DNA of 35,564 bases, taken from positions 1 through 35,564 of the forward strand of contig JAJYLL010000049.1 of assembly GCA_021787735.1 (NCBI GenBank). Reading direction: 5' to 3'. Under the pieces are notes generated by a model. The model saw only the letters and a list, made by a program, of their open reading frames with translations, did not search any database and was not told where the DNA came from. Source of the DNA: Acidobacteriota bacterium (GTDB lineage Bacteria; Acidobacteriota; Terriglobia; UBA7540). Below, in pieces: positions 8,808-17,088 of the stretch. Each line of letters begins with the position of its first letter. Position 1 is the stretch's first letter. Made by a program: the position numbers and the translations under genes.

Positions 8808-9770
8808 ATGCTTTTGCTTCTGGTGATCACGGTGTCACTCAAAGCGCCCATCCCGCTCCCATCAAGCGCCGCCAGCGTTGAACTGAGCGGCGTCCGCAAA
8901 ATCTACGACGAATTTGTTGCCGTCGATGACCTCTCTTTCGGCGTCAAGCCCGGAACAATTTACGGCCTGCTCGGGCCCAATGGGGCTGGCAAAACCAGCA
9001 CCCTGCGCATGGTGATTGGCATTACCGCGCCGGACTCAGGCCACATTTCCCTTTTCGGACAACCGTTCGAGCGCTCGCACCTGCGGCGTGTAGGTTATCT
9101 ACCGGAAGAACGCGGCCTCTACCGGAAAATGAAGCTCCTGGATCATCTCGCATTTCTTGGCCGGTTGAAAGGGTTGGCGGGCCCGGAAGCATTGAAGCGT
9201 GCGCGGCACTGGTGCGAGCAGCTGGGGTTAGCCAACTGGAACGGCAAAAAAGTTGAGGAACTATCCAAAGGCATGCAGCAGAAGGTGCAGTTTATCGGCG
9301 CGATCCTTCATGATCCGGACCTGATTATCATGGACGAGCCCTTTTCAGGGCTGGATCCAGCAAACGCTGTGGTCCTAAAAGACGTTCTGCTGGAATCCGC
9401 CAAGAACGGCAAAACCATTCTGCTCTCAACCCATCGCATGGACCAGGCGGAACGGTTGTGCAGTTCCATCTGCCTGATCAATCGCGGGCGCGCAGTGCTG
9501 GAAGGTGATCTGGGCCGCATCAAAGCGGCGCGCGGTCACTCACACGTCCAGATCAAGTATGAGGGCGACTCCCGGTTCCTGCAGGAGCGCCGACTGGTGG
9601 AATCTTTTAATGACTACGGTAATTACGTGGAAGTGCGTCTTGCGCCGGGTGCAGACGCACAGGAACTGCTGCGGGCAGCGTCGGCGAGCGCCAGACTCAC
9701 CCGGTTTGAATTAATGGAACCGTCGCTGGAGGAGATTTTCATTGAAGCGGTGAATGGGTCTAATGCATAA
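8808..9770 (+). CDS. ABC transporter ATP-binding protein, NatA-like
   Basis: The ATPase subunit of an ABC-2 type exporter, 320 residues from the first ATG. All nucleotide-binding motifs are present: Walker A GPNGAGKT (56-63), signature LSKGMQQ (152-158), Walker B LIIMDE (172-177) with catalytic Glu177, and switch His209 in LLSTHR. The last 90 or so residues match the DUF4162-type C-terminal domain common in NatA/GldA-like proteins. The first 20 residues are hydrophobic and unlike a normal ABC ATPase start, so translation may begin at an in-frame GTG (8823 or 8832). No strong Shine-Dalgarno sequence decides this. The gene overlaps its permease partner by eight bases if that starts at 9763. The transported substrate is unknown; Na+, drugs or lipids are options for the family. 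Confidence 0.85.
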   Translation: MLLLLVITVSLKAPIPLPSSAASVELSGVRKIYDEFVAVDDLSFGVKPGTIYGLLGPNGAGKTSTLRMVIGITAPDSGHISLFGQPFERSHLRRVGYLPEERGLYRKMKLLDHLAFLGRLKGLAGPEALKRARHWCEQLGLANWNGKKVEELSKGMQQKVQFIGAILHDPDLIIMDEPFSGLDPANAVVLKDVLLESAKNGKTILLSTHRMDQAERLCSSICLINRGRAVLEGDLGRIKAARGHSHVQIKYEGDSRFLQERRLVESFNDYGNYVEVRLAPGADAQELLRAASASARLTRFELMEPSLEEIFIEAVNGSNA

Positions 9771-11061
9771 CATCTGGCTCATTGTCCAAAGGGAATATCT
9801 GGAGCGCGTGCGCACGCGCTCGTTCATCGTGCTCACCCTGCTAATCCCCGCCATCATGACCGTGATGATGGTGCTGCCCGCAAAACTGGCAACCCTCGGG
9901 CAAAAAGCGCAGCACATTGTGCTTGTGACCTCCAGCCGGCAATTCGGCGAGACGGTCCGCAAGCACTTGTTGTCTGCTGCCGAGACGTCCAACGAAAACC
10001 AGCATGGCTCCGAGACGGTCGCAAGGCGCGCGGCACCCAGGCAGGACGTCATTGACGTTGACGCTGATCCCACGGAAAGCAAACGAACGCTCCTGCGCAG
10101 CGAGGTAGCTTCGGGCGCCATTGATGGCTATCTTTGGCTGACCGATCAGGCCATTGCGGCAGGCAAGGTTACGTATTACAGCCGCAGTCTGGCAGACTTT
10201 GGAGAAAGCTCGTTCCTGAGCAGAGAGCTCAACCAGGTCATCCTGTTCGCGCGGCTCACCAAGGACGGACTGGCCCCTGAGCAGGTTGATCAGACGCTCA
10301 AGCCGGTCAAAGTCAGCTCGGTTCGCATTGAGCGAGGGCGCGAGGTCAAGGGTAGTGGAGGCGGCAAGTTCCTGGAAGTCGCGGTCATGGCTCTGCTGCT
10401 TTACTCGGCTGTGCTTTTCTATGGTATTTCCGTGATGCGTTCCGTGCTGGAAGAAAAAAATTCACGCGTTCTGGAGGTCTTGCTCTCTTCTGCAACCTCC
10501 ACGGAATTGATGACCGGAAAACTCTTCGGCGTGGCCGCCGTGGGATTGACGCAGATTGTCGTGTGGTCCGTGATGGCGGGCGCCATCGCTTTGCCGTCGC
10601 TGGCCATGAATCCGGCTTATAGTGACCTCGAAATCCACCCGGGAGTGCTGGCGGCGTTTGGCATCTTCTTCCTGCTCGGATACCTGCTGTACAGCGCGAT
10701 GTACGCCGTGATTGGGGCGATTACGACGACGGAACAGGAAGGCCAGCAACTCCAGTTCGTGATTGTCATTCCGCTGGTCATCTCTCTGCTGATGATGGTT
10801 ACCGTTGTGCGCACACCGAACACGCCTGCGGTTGTCTGGATGTCGATGGTCCCATTTTTCTCGCCGCTACTGATGTTTGTACGAATTGTGGTTCAGACGC
10901 CGCCCCTGTGGCAGATTGTGCTCTCGGCCCTGCTGCTGGCGCTGACCACTGCAGGGACCATGGTTCTGGGCGCAAGGATCTATCGCATCGGCATACTCAT
11001 TTACGGAAAGCGCCCGACGTTGCCCGAAATTCTGAAGTGGCTGAAATACGCAAATGCCTAG
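9763..11061 (+). CDS. ABC-2 type permease, NatB-like
   Basis: The membrane partner of the preceding ATPase. An N-terminal amphipathic stretch (QREYLERVRTRSF) and first membrane helix are followed by a large extracytoplasmic domain of about 170 residues. Five or six membrane helices lie in the C-terminal half. The segment SVLEEKNSRVLEVLLSSATS, which precedes a membrane-associated helix, is highly typical of NatB/YhaP ABC-2 permeases. The ATG at 9763 sits inside the end of the ATPase gene, indicating translational coupling; another in-frame ATG is three codons upstream. The pair makes a two-gene exporter. Substrate unknown. Confidence 0.83.
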   Translation: MHNIWLIVQREYLERVRTRSFIVLTLLIPAIMTVMMVLPAKLATLGQKAQHIVLVTSSRQFGETVRKHLLSAAETSNENQHGSETVARRAAPRQDVIDVDADPTESKRTLLRSEVASGAIDGYLWLTDQAIAAGKVTYYSRSLADFGESSFLSRELNQVILFARLTKDGLAPEQVDQTLKPVKVSSVRIERGREVKGSGGGKFLEVAVMALLLYSAVLFYGISVMRSVLEEKNSRVLEVLLSSATSTELMTGKLFGVAAVGLTQIVVWSVMAGAIALPSLAMNPAYSDLEIHPGVLAAFGIFFLLGYLLYSAMYAVIGAITTTEQEGQQLQFVIVIPLVISLLMMVTVVRTPNTPAVVWMSMVPFFSPLLMFVRIVVQTPPLWQIVLSALLLALTTAGTMVLGARIYRIGILIYGKRPTLPEILKWLKYANA

Positions 11062-11250
11062 AAGTGCTTGCTTTTCACGTATGCAAGGGACTCCTCAACT
11101 GCCGACGTACGTCCGGCACAAGTTCCTCTCGAGAGAGGATTCGGCTCGCTGGCTTCGGCCCTCCCTAAGAGGTGCAGGCGGTGAGCACGGCAAACCGGGT
11201 GAGTCGGCCTTTCCGAGCAATTTGTTAGCATTGGCAACTGTGACACAATC

Positions 11251-12177
11251 ATGATCAAAGAGCCTCGCGCAGTGTGGGCAGTGGATCTCGGCGGCACAAA
11301 AATTGCCGCGGCTCGCGTCAGCCGCAGCGGCAAGTTGTCCGATTACGCTCAGGTTCGGACTCCTTCCGCCGGCGGGCGCAAAGTAGTGGAAGCTGTAGTG
11401 GAATTGTTGGAGCGAATGCCGGCCAAAGATGTGGGCGCCATCGGTGTTGACGTTCCGGGTCTGGCCTGGCCGGACGGCCGGGTTTGGGCGCCGAACATCC
11501 CCGGTTGGAAACGCATGCCGCTGGGTCCGGCGCTCAGGCAGCACTTCCGGTTGCCCGTGCTGGTGGAGAGCGACCGCAATGCCTTTGTAGTGGGCGAAGC
11601 CTGGCAAGGCTCGGCACGCGATTGCCGCGACGTGGTCTTCCTGGCCGTCGGGACCGGCATCGGCGCCGGCATTCTTGCGGGCGGGCGACTGCTGCGCGGC
11701 CATGGAGAACTGGCGGGATCGGTGGGGTGGATGGCCCTGCGTGACCGGTTCCTGCCCGACTACAAGAAGGTCGGCTGCTTTGAATATCATGCCAGCGGCA
11801 CTGGAATTGGGCTGGCAGGCAGCCGGGAGTTTAATCGGCCCCTGCTGGCCGATGAGCTTACAGCCATGGCGCGCAAAGGCAACCGCAAAGCAATGGCGGT
11901 GCTGGAGCGCTCCGGGCACGATCTGGGTCTTGGCCTTTCGAATCTTGTCGATGTGCTCAACCCTGAAGTGATTGTGATCGGCGGCGGGGTGGCCGCTGCG
12001 GGAAACATGATCCTAGAGGCCGCGCGCAAGACCATGAAGCAATGGGGACAGCCACTCGCGGTGCGGCAGGTGCGAGTGGTGCGCAGCCGCCTGGGCACAC
12101 GCGCCGGTCTGCTGGGCGCGGCCAAGCTGGCGTTTGACGATTGCGACCGTCTGGCTGAGTGGAACAAGAGAGCTTGA
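11251..12177 (+). CDS. ROK-family sugar kinase-like protein with degenerate zinc motif
   Basis: A 308-residue protein with the ASKHA fold of ROK kinases, which phosphorylate glucose, N-acetylglucosamine or related sugars. The phosphate-1 loop VDLGGTK (11-17), the probable catalytic Asp108 in LVESDRNA and the phosphate-2 loop GTGIGAG (134-140) are intact. In most ROK proteins GE(I/L)GH plus CxCGxxGCxE bind a structural zinc. Here the His position is Gly (GELAGS, 152-157) and only the last Cys, Cys176 in GCFEYHASG, remains. There is no N-terminal helix-turn-helix, so it is not a ROK repressor. It is probably a cytoplasmic sugar kinase of a divergent subgroup. The MFS gene 57 bases downstream could be its transporter. 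No strong ribosome binding site is visible. Confidence 0.75.
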   Translation: MIKEPRAVWAVDLGGTKIAAARVSRSGKLSDYAQVRTPSAGGRKVVEAVVELLERMPAKDVGAIGVDVPGLAWPDGRVWAPNIPGWKRMPLGPALRQHFRLPVLVESDRNAFVVGEAWQGSARDCRDVVFLAVGTGIGAGILAGGRLLRGHGELAGSVGWMALRDRFLPDYKKVGCFEYHASGTGIGLAGSREFNRPLLADELTAMARKGNRKAMAVLERSGHDLGLGLSNLVDVLNPEVIVIGGGVAAAGNMILEAARKTMKQWGQPLAVRQVRVVRSRLGTRAGLLGAAKLAFDDCDRLAEWNKRA

Positions 12178-12234
12178 AGGAGCAATTTCACGCCAAGACA
12201 GTAAGACGCAAAGGCCCCAAGTTGCCGCAACACT

Positions 12235-13389
12235 ATGACCAATAACATCGAAGTTCGCCGCTTTGCTCTGGCGCTGACCGCCAACGCCTGCATGTTTGTG
12301 TTCGGCGTGGTGCTGCTGCTGATGGGATCGCTGCTGCCGTCGCTCGAGGTTAATTTCGTCCAGGCGGGCAGCCTGGGATCTTTCCCTTTGGCAGGCATTC
12401 TGGCCGCAACTATCCTAGTGGGGCCGGTGCTGGATACAGTAGGCGCGAAGCCGGTGCTGGCCGCGGCGTTGGCAATGGTAGCGGGCGCTGTGGGGTTGAT
12501 GCCGTCGCTTCACACCTATGCGGCGCTGGCGGTTGCTGCGCTGGTTTATGGATTCGGAGGAGGCGTGCTGAACACGGCAACCAACGCACTGGTGGCGGAC
12601 TTGAGCGCTTCGGGGCGCGGCGCGGCCCTGAACCTGCTGGGGTTTTCCTTCAGTCTAGGGGCGCTGGCGGCACCGTTGCTGATGTCCACGGTCGGCGGAA
12701 GATTTGGGACTGCCTCGGTGCTGCACATTCTGGCGAGTGGAACCGGTCTCATTCTGGTTCCCGTATTGCTTTTCCGCTTTCCCGCTCCCACGTATGCCGG
12801 AACACGCCTGGCGGAATTGTTGCCCGTGCTGAGCCATCCGCTGGTATGGCTTTTTGGCGCGCTGCTGTTTTTTGAGTCGGGTAGCGAAAACAGCATGTTT
12901 GTCTGGACGGGAAAGATTGTGGCCGGCGTGTTCCACTCCGGGCCCGAGCGCGCCAACTGGGCGCTGGCGGGCCTGACCGCAGCCATCGGCGCGGGACGCC
13001 TGGGTGCTGCATTCCTGCTGAGTGTGCTTGGCAGCCGGAGGACCATGCTGCTCTCCGCCGCCATTACGGTCACCGGGGCCATGCTGGCCTTCAACAGCCG
13101 CGAGTTTTCCGTTGCTGTATTGGGCGTTAGTGTCATTGGCCTCGGACTCGCGTCCATCTATCCCACGGCGCTCGGCGTTGCGGGCGACCGCTTCCCGAGG
13201 CAGACGGGCACCGTGTTCGGCGCAATCATGGCCGTGTCGTTGGTGGGTGGAACAGCGGGGCCAAGCATCTGCGGCACCCTGGCGGCAACAGGATTACGAA
13301 ACATCCTTTGGGTCCCTATGATTTCAGCATTGGCCGTGGCGGCGCTGACGATTGCAGTGACCAAAGAGAGGCCGGAAGGCGTCGCTTAA
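12235..13389 (+). CDS. MFS transporter
   Basis: A 384-residue polytopic inner-membrane protein with the length and helix pattern (about 12 membrane segments) of the major facilitator superfamily. The loop after the second helix contains GPVLDTVGAKPVL, a version of the MFS motif A. Many Gly/Ala-rich helices follow, with GLGLASIYPTALGVAGDRFP in the C-terminal half, a pattern seen in sugar and FucP-like MFS members. It follows the ROK gene in the same direction, suggesting import of a sugar that the ROK kinase then phosphorylates, but the substrate is not readable. The start lacks a clear Shine-Dalgarno sequence, and the intervening 57 bases hold a CGCAAAG-type repeat-like sequence. Its stop codon overlaps the ferrochelatase stop codon on the other strand. 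Confidence 0.8.
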   Translation: MTNNIEVRRFALALTANACMFVFGVVLLLMGSLLPSLEVNFVQAGSLGSFPLAGILAATILVGPVLDTVGAKPVLAAALAMVAGAVGLMPSLHTYAALAVAALVYGFGGGVLNTATNALVADLSASGRGAALNLLGFSFSLGALAAPLLMSTVGGRFGTASVLHILASGTGLILVPVLLFRFPAPTYAGTRLAELLPVLSHPLVWLFGALLFFESGSENSMFVWTGKIVAGVFHSGPERANWALAGLTAAIGAGRLGAAFLLSVLGSRRTMLLSAAITVTGAMLAFNSREFSVAVLGVSVIGLGLASIYPTALGVAGDRFPRQTGTVFGAIMAVSLVGGTAGPSICGTLAATGLRNILWVPMISALAVAALTIAVTKERPEGVA

Positions 13390-14390
13390 AGTCGCGCCAG
13401 GCAGCAACCGGCCGGGCAGACATCCGGCCATGGCCCGATATTTCCCACGCACGGGCGGCCGGAATTCTCTTCCATTCTTTCCAAAATCAGTTCGCGGACC
13501 ATGCGGGCAAAGCTGGGATTGGTGCCCACGGCTGCAGCGCGGACCATATTCAAACCGAGTTCCGCGCATAGCTGGCGGGCTTCCGTGTCGAGATCGTAAA
13601 GGACTTCTATGTGGTCTGATACAAAACCGATGGGAACGATGACCACGTCACGCACTTGCGCGGCACGCCCAATTTCTCGCAGGTGCTCCAGGATGTCCGG
13701 ACAGAGCCACGGCTGCGTGGGCGGGCCGCTACGGCTCTGGTAGACCAGCGGGTCACCCGACCTTCCGAGCGCTACGGAAACAAGGCTCGAAGCTTCGAGC
13801 AACTGCTGCGCATACTGGCAATTCTCCGCCATTCGGAGCGGAATGCTATGCGCCGTATAAACAATGTGGGCGGAGCTCCTCCCTTCAGCCGGGAACTGCG
13901 CAAGCGCCTGTTGCACCTGTTCTGTCATGGCGGCAATATAGCCGGGGTGATTGTAAAAGGGCCGGATCTTGTCAATCACCGGCGCGCCTTCGCCCGCGGC
14001 GGCACGGGCATTTTCAATGTTCTCCAGATATTGCCGGCAACTGGAGTAAGAACTGTAGGCGGCAGTAGCAAAGGCAAGTGCGTGCCTGACTCCGTCGGCC
14101 TTCATTTTGGCCATGGTGTCGGTGAGCAAGGGATGCCAGTTGCGGTTGCCCCAGTAAACCGGAAGATGAGGGCCGTGTGCGGCGAGCTCGGCTTCAAGCG
14201 CCCGGATCAGCTCGCGGTTCTGCTGATTGATGGGGCTCCTTCCGCCGAAGTGGTAGTAATGCTCGGCGACGGCCAACATGCGTTCGCGCGGAACATTCTT
14301 GCCGCGCAGGACGTTCTCAAGGAAAGGAATGACGTCCTCTTCTTTTTCCGGGCCGCCAAATGAGACCCATAGGATTGCGTCGTAGTTCAT
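13386..14390 (-). CDS. hemH: Ferrochelatase (coproporphyrin/protoporphyrin), with C-terminal cysteine cluster
   Basis: A 334-residue enzyme inserting Fe2+ into a porphyrin in heme synthesis. It shows the family motifs VYWGNRNWHP (78-87), FATAAYSSYSSCRQY, the metal-binding His181 in TAHSIP and Glu262 in GFVSDHIEVLYDLD. The overall sequence resembles the actinobacterial/firmicute CpfC type, which uses coproporphyrin III, rather than the proteobacterial type. The C-terminal tail ends with four cysteines (Cys314, 325, 329, 330). Known ferrochelatases with such a tail bind a [2Fe-2S] cluster using three C-terminal cysteines and one internal cysteine; Cys118 or Cys191 might be the internal one. No clear Shine-Dalgarno is visible. 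Its last four bases overlap the end of the convergent MFS gene. The substrate (coproporphyrin or protoporphyrin) is inferred by resemblance only. Confidence 0.9.
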   Translation of the reverse strand: MNYDAILWVSFGGPEKEEDVIPFLENVLRGKNVPRERMLAVAEHYYHFGGRSPINQQNRELIRALEAELAAHGPHLPVYWGNRNWHPLLTDTMAKMKADGVRHALAFATAAYSSYSSCRQYLENIENARAAAGEGAPVIDKIRPFYNHPGYIAAMTEQVQQALAQFPAEGRSSAHIVYTAHSIPLRMAENCQYAQQLLEASSLVSVALGRSGDPLVYQSRSGPPTQPWLCPDILEHLREIGRAAQVRDVVIVPIGFVSDHIEVLYDLDTEARQLCAELGLNMVRAAAVGTNPSFARMVRELILERMEENSGRPCVGNIGPWPDVCPAGCCLARL

Positions 14391-14592
14391 GGATTTATCT
14401 TAGCCGAGGTCTGCACTTCCCGGTTGCAGCACTCGCGGCGGCGGCCCTGCACCGGAAGCCGTTGCCATCACAGGTTTAGCATATGGAATGCATTTTTTAG
14501 AAGTTGTGCTTCAACGACATTTGAGCTATTGCAAAATCCTGCTGGTCAACAGACCCAATCAGATGTTTAATGTTTGCCTGCCCGGAGGAGAC

Positions 14593-14652
14593 ATGCATGA
14601 GGTTACTTTTTCCGGAAGCACAGGGAACCTCATAGGGGGAGGAGTCGGCTGA
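14593..14652 (+). CDS. Possible 19-residue leader peptide upstream of the GH39 gene
   Basis: A GGAGGAG sequence at 14584-14590 precedes an ATG at 14593 that opens a 19-codon frame. Its TGA (14650-14652) shares one base with the ATG of the glycosidase gene (TGATG), a standard arrangement for translational coupling. A second ATG at 14597, in another frame, is also near the same Shine-Dalgarno sequence. The peptide is Gly-rich with no known match. It may be coincidence. Confidence 0.25.
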   Translation: MHEVTFSGSTGNLIGGGVG

Positions 14653-16151
14653 TGATAATCATCAACACGCGGACAAGGTTGTGGATGAGCGCTGTTGCGG
14701 CGCTGTTGCTGGCTGGCACTTGTTTGTTTGCACAGACAACGGGCAAGGTACAGGTGGACTGGAACCAGGTGCAGGAGGTTTCCAAAACCACTCCGACTCT
14801 GCAGGTGGTGGTGAATCCGCCGCTGCGGCGCGAATCGAAAATCCACGACAGGGTTTTCGAGAACCTGAAGGTGCTGGGTGCCGACTACGTGCGTTACGTC
14901 CCCTGGCTGCCCTATCCGAAGCTGGGCGTGGCCGAACTCGAGCCGCCCGCCAACGGCAAGACTTCCTGGGATTTTTCGCTGATCGATCCCATGATGGAAG
15001 ATTTTATGAATGCCCAGGCGGGTCACTCGGTGATGATCAACTTCAGCACCATCCCGCAATGGATGTGGAAGACGAAGGAGCCGGTGGCTTATCCTGCGAA
15101 CCCGGACCAGGTGGATTGGCACTATGAGCAGGGCGATGAACTACGCGATCCCAGCATGAAGGAAGTGGCTGATTATTATGCGCGGCTGGTCAGCTGGTAT
15201 ACGCAGGGTGGTTTTACAGACGAATACGGCAAGCGGCATGAGTCCGGACACCACTACAAGATCCAGTACTGGGAAGTGCTGAATGAGGTGGACTTTGAAC
15301 ACAACATGAGCCCGGAATTTTACACGCGGCTCTACGACGCCGTCACAGCGGCAATTCACAAAGTCGATCCCAGCATTAAGTTTGTAAGCGCGGCGCTGGC
15401 GGCACCCTCGGTGAATCCAAAGTTCTTTGAGTACTTCCTAAATCACCAGCACCACAAGCCGGGAACTCCGATGGACATGATTTCCTACCACTTCTACGCC
15501 AGTCCAACGCCCGGCCAGGACCTGAACAACTGGCAATACACCTTCTGGGACCAGGCCGACCGTTTTCTGGGTACGGTCCGATTCATCCAGGCGATTCGCC
15601 AACGCCTTTCGCCTGGAACCGAGACCGACACAGACGAACTGGGCTGCATTCTGCCTTATGATACGGCGGACCACCTGGTGCGGCCGATTCCGAATGGTTA
15701 CTGGAACCTGTGCGGCGCCATGTACGCCTATCTTTACGCGCAACTGGCGCAACTGGGAATCGAGGTGGCCGGAGAATCGCAACTGGTCGGCTACCCGACA
15801 CAGTTCCCCAGTGTCTCGATGGTGAACTGGAACACGGGCCAGCCAAACGCCCGCTTCTGGGTACTGAAACTTCTGCACGATAATTTCGGCCCGGGCGACA
15901 AACTGGTGAAAACGGATGGTGGATCAGCAAAAGTTTATGCGCAGGGCTTCGTGACGCCCTCGGGCCAGCGCAAGCTGCTGCTGATCAACCGGCGCAACCG
16001 GCCGGCAACGGTTTCATTGCCGGGCGCGGCCGGTTCCTCCGAAGAATACGTTAACGAAGAGACCGCGGAGTCCGGCGTAGGAACTGCGCACCTGGTTCGC
16101 GACGAGACGGCGCTCGGAGCATTTGAAGTGTGCGTAATTACGTTGCGGTAG
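14652..16151 (+). CDS. Secreted GH39-like glycoside hydrolase
   Basis: A 499-residue clan GH-A enzyme with a signal peptide (residues about 1-27, cleavage after the LFAQ region). The TIM-barrel domain spans about 50-420. The acid/base Glu212 is seen in WEVLNEVDFEH, and Glu329 in TDTDELGC is the probable nucleophile at the end of the expected beta-strand. DMISYHFYASP (275-285) matches the strand-6 motif of GH39/GH5-like enzymes. The C-terminal 90 residues look like a small beta-sandwich (KLLLINRRNRPATVSLPG). Beta-xylosidase or a related exo-activity is the family expectation, but the substrate is not certain. A GGGGGAGG Shine-Dalgarno sequence lies about 10 bases upstream. It is divergent from the ferrochelatase gene, with a 261-base gap containing a possible leader ORF. 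Confidence 0.78.
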   Translation: MIIINTRTRLWMSAVAALLLAGTCLFAQTTGKVQVDWNQVQEVSKTTPTLQVVVNPPLRRESKIHDRVFENLKVLGADYVRYVPWLPYPKLGVAELEPPANGKTSWDFSLIDPMMEDFMNAQAGHSVMINFSTIPQWMWKTKEPVAYPANPDQVDWHYEQGDELRDPSMKEVADYYARLVSWYTQGGFTDEYGKRHESGHHYKIQYWEVLNEVDFEHNMSPEFYTRLYDAVTAAIHKVDPSIKFVSAALAAPSVNPKFFEYFLNHQHHKPGTPMDMISYHFYASPTPGQDLNNWQYTFWDQADRFLGTVRFIQAIRQRLSPGTETDTDELGCILPYDTADHLVRPIPNGYWNLCGAMYAYLYAQLAQLGIEVAGESQLVGYPTQFPSVSMVNWNTGQPNARFWVLKLLHDNFGPGDKLVKTDGGSAKVYAQGFVTPSGQRKLLLINRRNRPATVSLPGAAGSSEEYVNEETAESGVGTAHLVRDETALGAFEVCVITLR

Positions 16152-16248
16152 TTACAACCACCACGGCGCCCGTACAGGCGGCAATTGATGATCTGGTCTC
16201 GGCCGGAAGAGCCCACGCGCGGGCCTGAAGTCTCGCTATCCTCCTATC

Positions 16249-16262
16249 GTGACTTTAGTCAT
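16249..16262. promoter_or_regulatory. FNR/DNR-like palindromic site upstream of ric
   Basis: GTGAC-TTTA-GTCAT lies about 98 bases (centre) before the ric ATG. The FNR/DNR/NnrR consensus has the form TTGAY-N4-RTCAA; this site differs from TTGAC-N4-GTCAA only at the outermost base of each arm. NO- or oxygen-responsive CRP-family regulators commonly control ric/ytfE. The regulator itself is not in the window. Confidence 0.4.
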
Positions 16263-16353
16263 AGCACTCCCCGTGCGCAATGCCATGTAATAGCAATAGC
16301 AACGGTCGCCGTTTGCGGCAACCAATCATGGGGCTGTTGAAAAAGGAGGAAAG

Positions 16354-17088
16354 ATGAGCATTGACACACAAAGAACCGTCGCCGAGATTGCGCTTGAAAG
16401 GCCAGAAAGTGCTGCCATATTTGAAAAGCTTGGCATCGATTATTGCTGTGGAGGGGGCAAACCACTGGCAGCGGCTTGCAAGGCGGCGGGCATTGACGTG
16501 AACAACGTCGCAACCCTGCTGGAAGGCGCCGCCCGTGCGACCCAGCCGGGCGTCGAAGCCGCGAACTGGAGCGAGCAGTCTTTGGCCGCCTTGATCAACC
16601 ATATCGTCGAAAAGCACCATGCCTTTTGCCGCGAGGAAAGCCATCGACTGGAACCGCTTTCGGCGAAGGTGGTTTCAAAACACGGGGAACACCATCCGGA
16701 ACTCCAGCGGATTCATGAGCTGTTTACTTCGCTGCGCAGTGAACTCAGCATGCACCTGATGAAGGAAGAACAAATGCTGTTTCCCTACATCATCGGTCTG
16801 GAAGATTCCGCAACACGCAACTCTGCTCCTCCCCGCGCGCCTTTCGGAACAGTTCAGAACCCGGTGCGTATGATGGTGCAGGAACACGACGACGCCGGCG
16901 AGTTGTTGAAAGAGATTCGCGAATTGAGCCGGAACTTCTCCGCTCCTGAAGACGCGTGCCCAAGCTTCAAGGCGCTCTATCAAGGGTTGCAGGCTTTTGA
17001 AGCTGACCTGCATCAGCACATTCATCTGGAAAATAATCTGCTCTTCCCGCGTGCAATCGCCCTGGAAGAAGAGATGTACGCAAACTGA
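16354..17088 (+). CDS. ric: Iron-sulfur cluster repair di-iron protein (Ric/YtfE/ScdA)
   Basis: A 244-residue cytoplasmic protein that restores iron-sulfur clusters damaged by nitric oxide or peroxide. The N-terminal ScdA domain (about 5-65) has the diagnostic DYCCGGGKPL with Cys31-Cys32. The C-terminal hemerythrin-like four-helix bundle (about 78-240) supplies the di-iron ligands, visible as INHIVEKHH, SMHLMKEEQMLFPYI, VQEHDDAGELL and LHQHIHLENNLLFPRAI. Length and order match the family. A strong AAGGAGG Shine-Dalgarno sequence lies directly upstream. It stands alone between a glycosidase and the convergent sulfur cluster. Because that cluster encodes many exposed Fe-S proteins, protection of those clusters is a reasonable inferred role. 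Confidence 0.92.
   Translation: MSIDTQRTVAEIALERPESAAIFEKLGIDYCCGGGKPLAAACKAAGIDVNNVATLLEGAARATQPGVEAANWSEQSLAALINHIVEKHHAFCREESHRLEPLSAKVVSKHGEHHPELQRIHELFTSLRSELSMHLMKEEQMLFPYIIGLEDSATRNSAPPRAPFGTVQNPVRMMVQEHDDAGELLKEIRELSRNFSAPEDACPSFKALYQGLQAFEADLHQHIHLENNLLFPRAIALEEEMYAN

Noticed and set aside
11121..11136. CTCTCGAGAG palindrome between the ABC permease and ROK genes
   Set aside because: Short, simple-sequence palindrome with no supporting promoter elements; likely chance.
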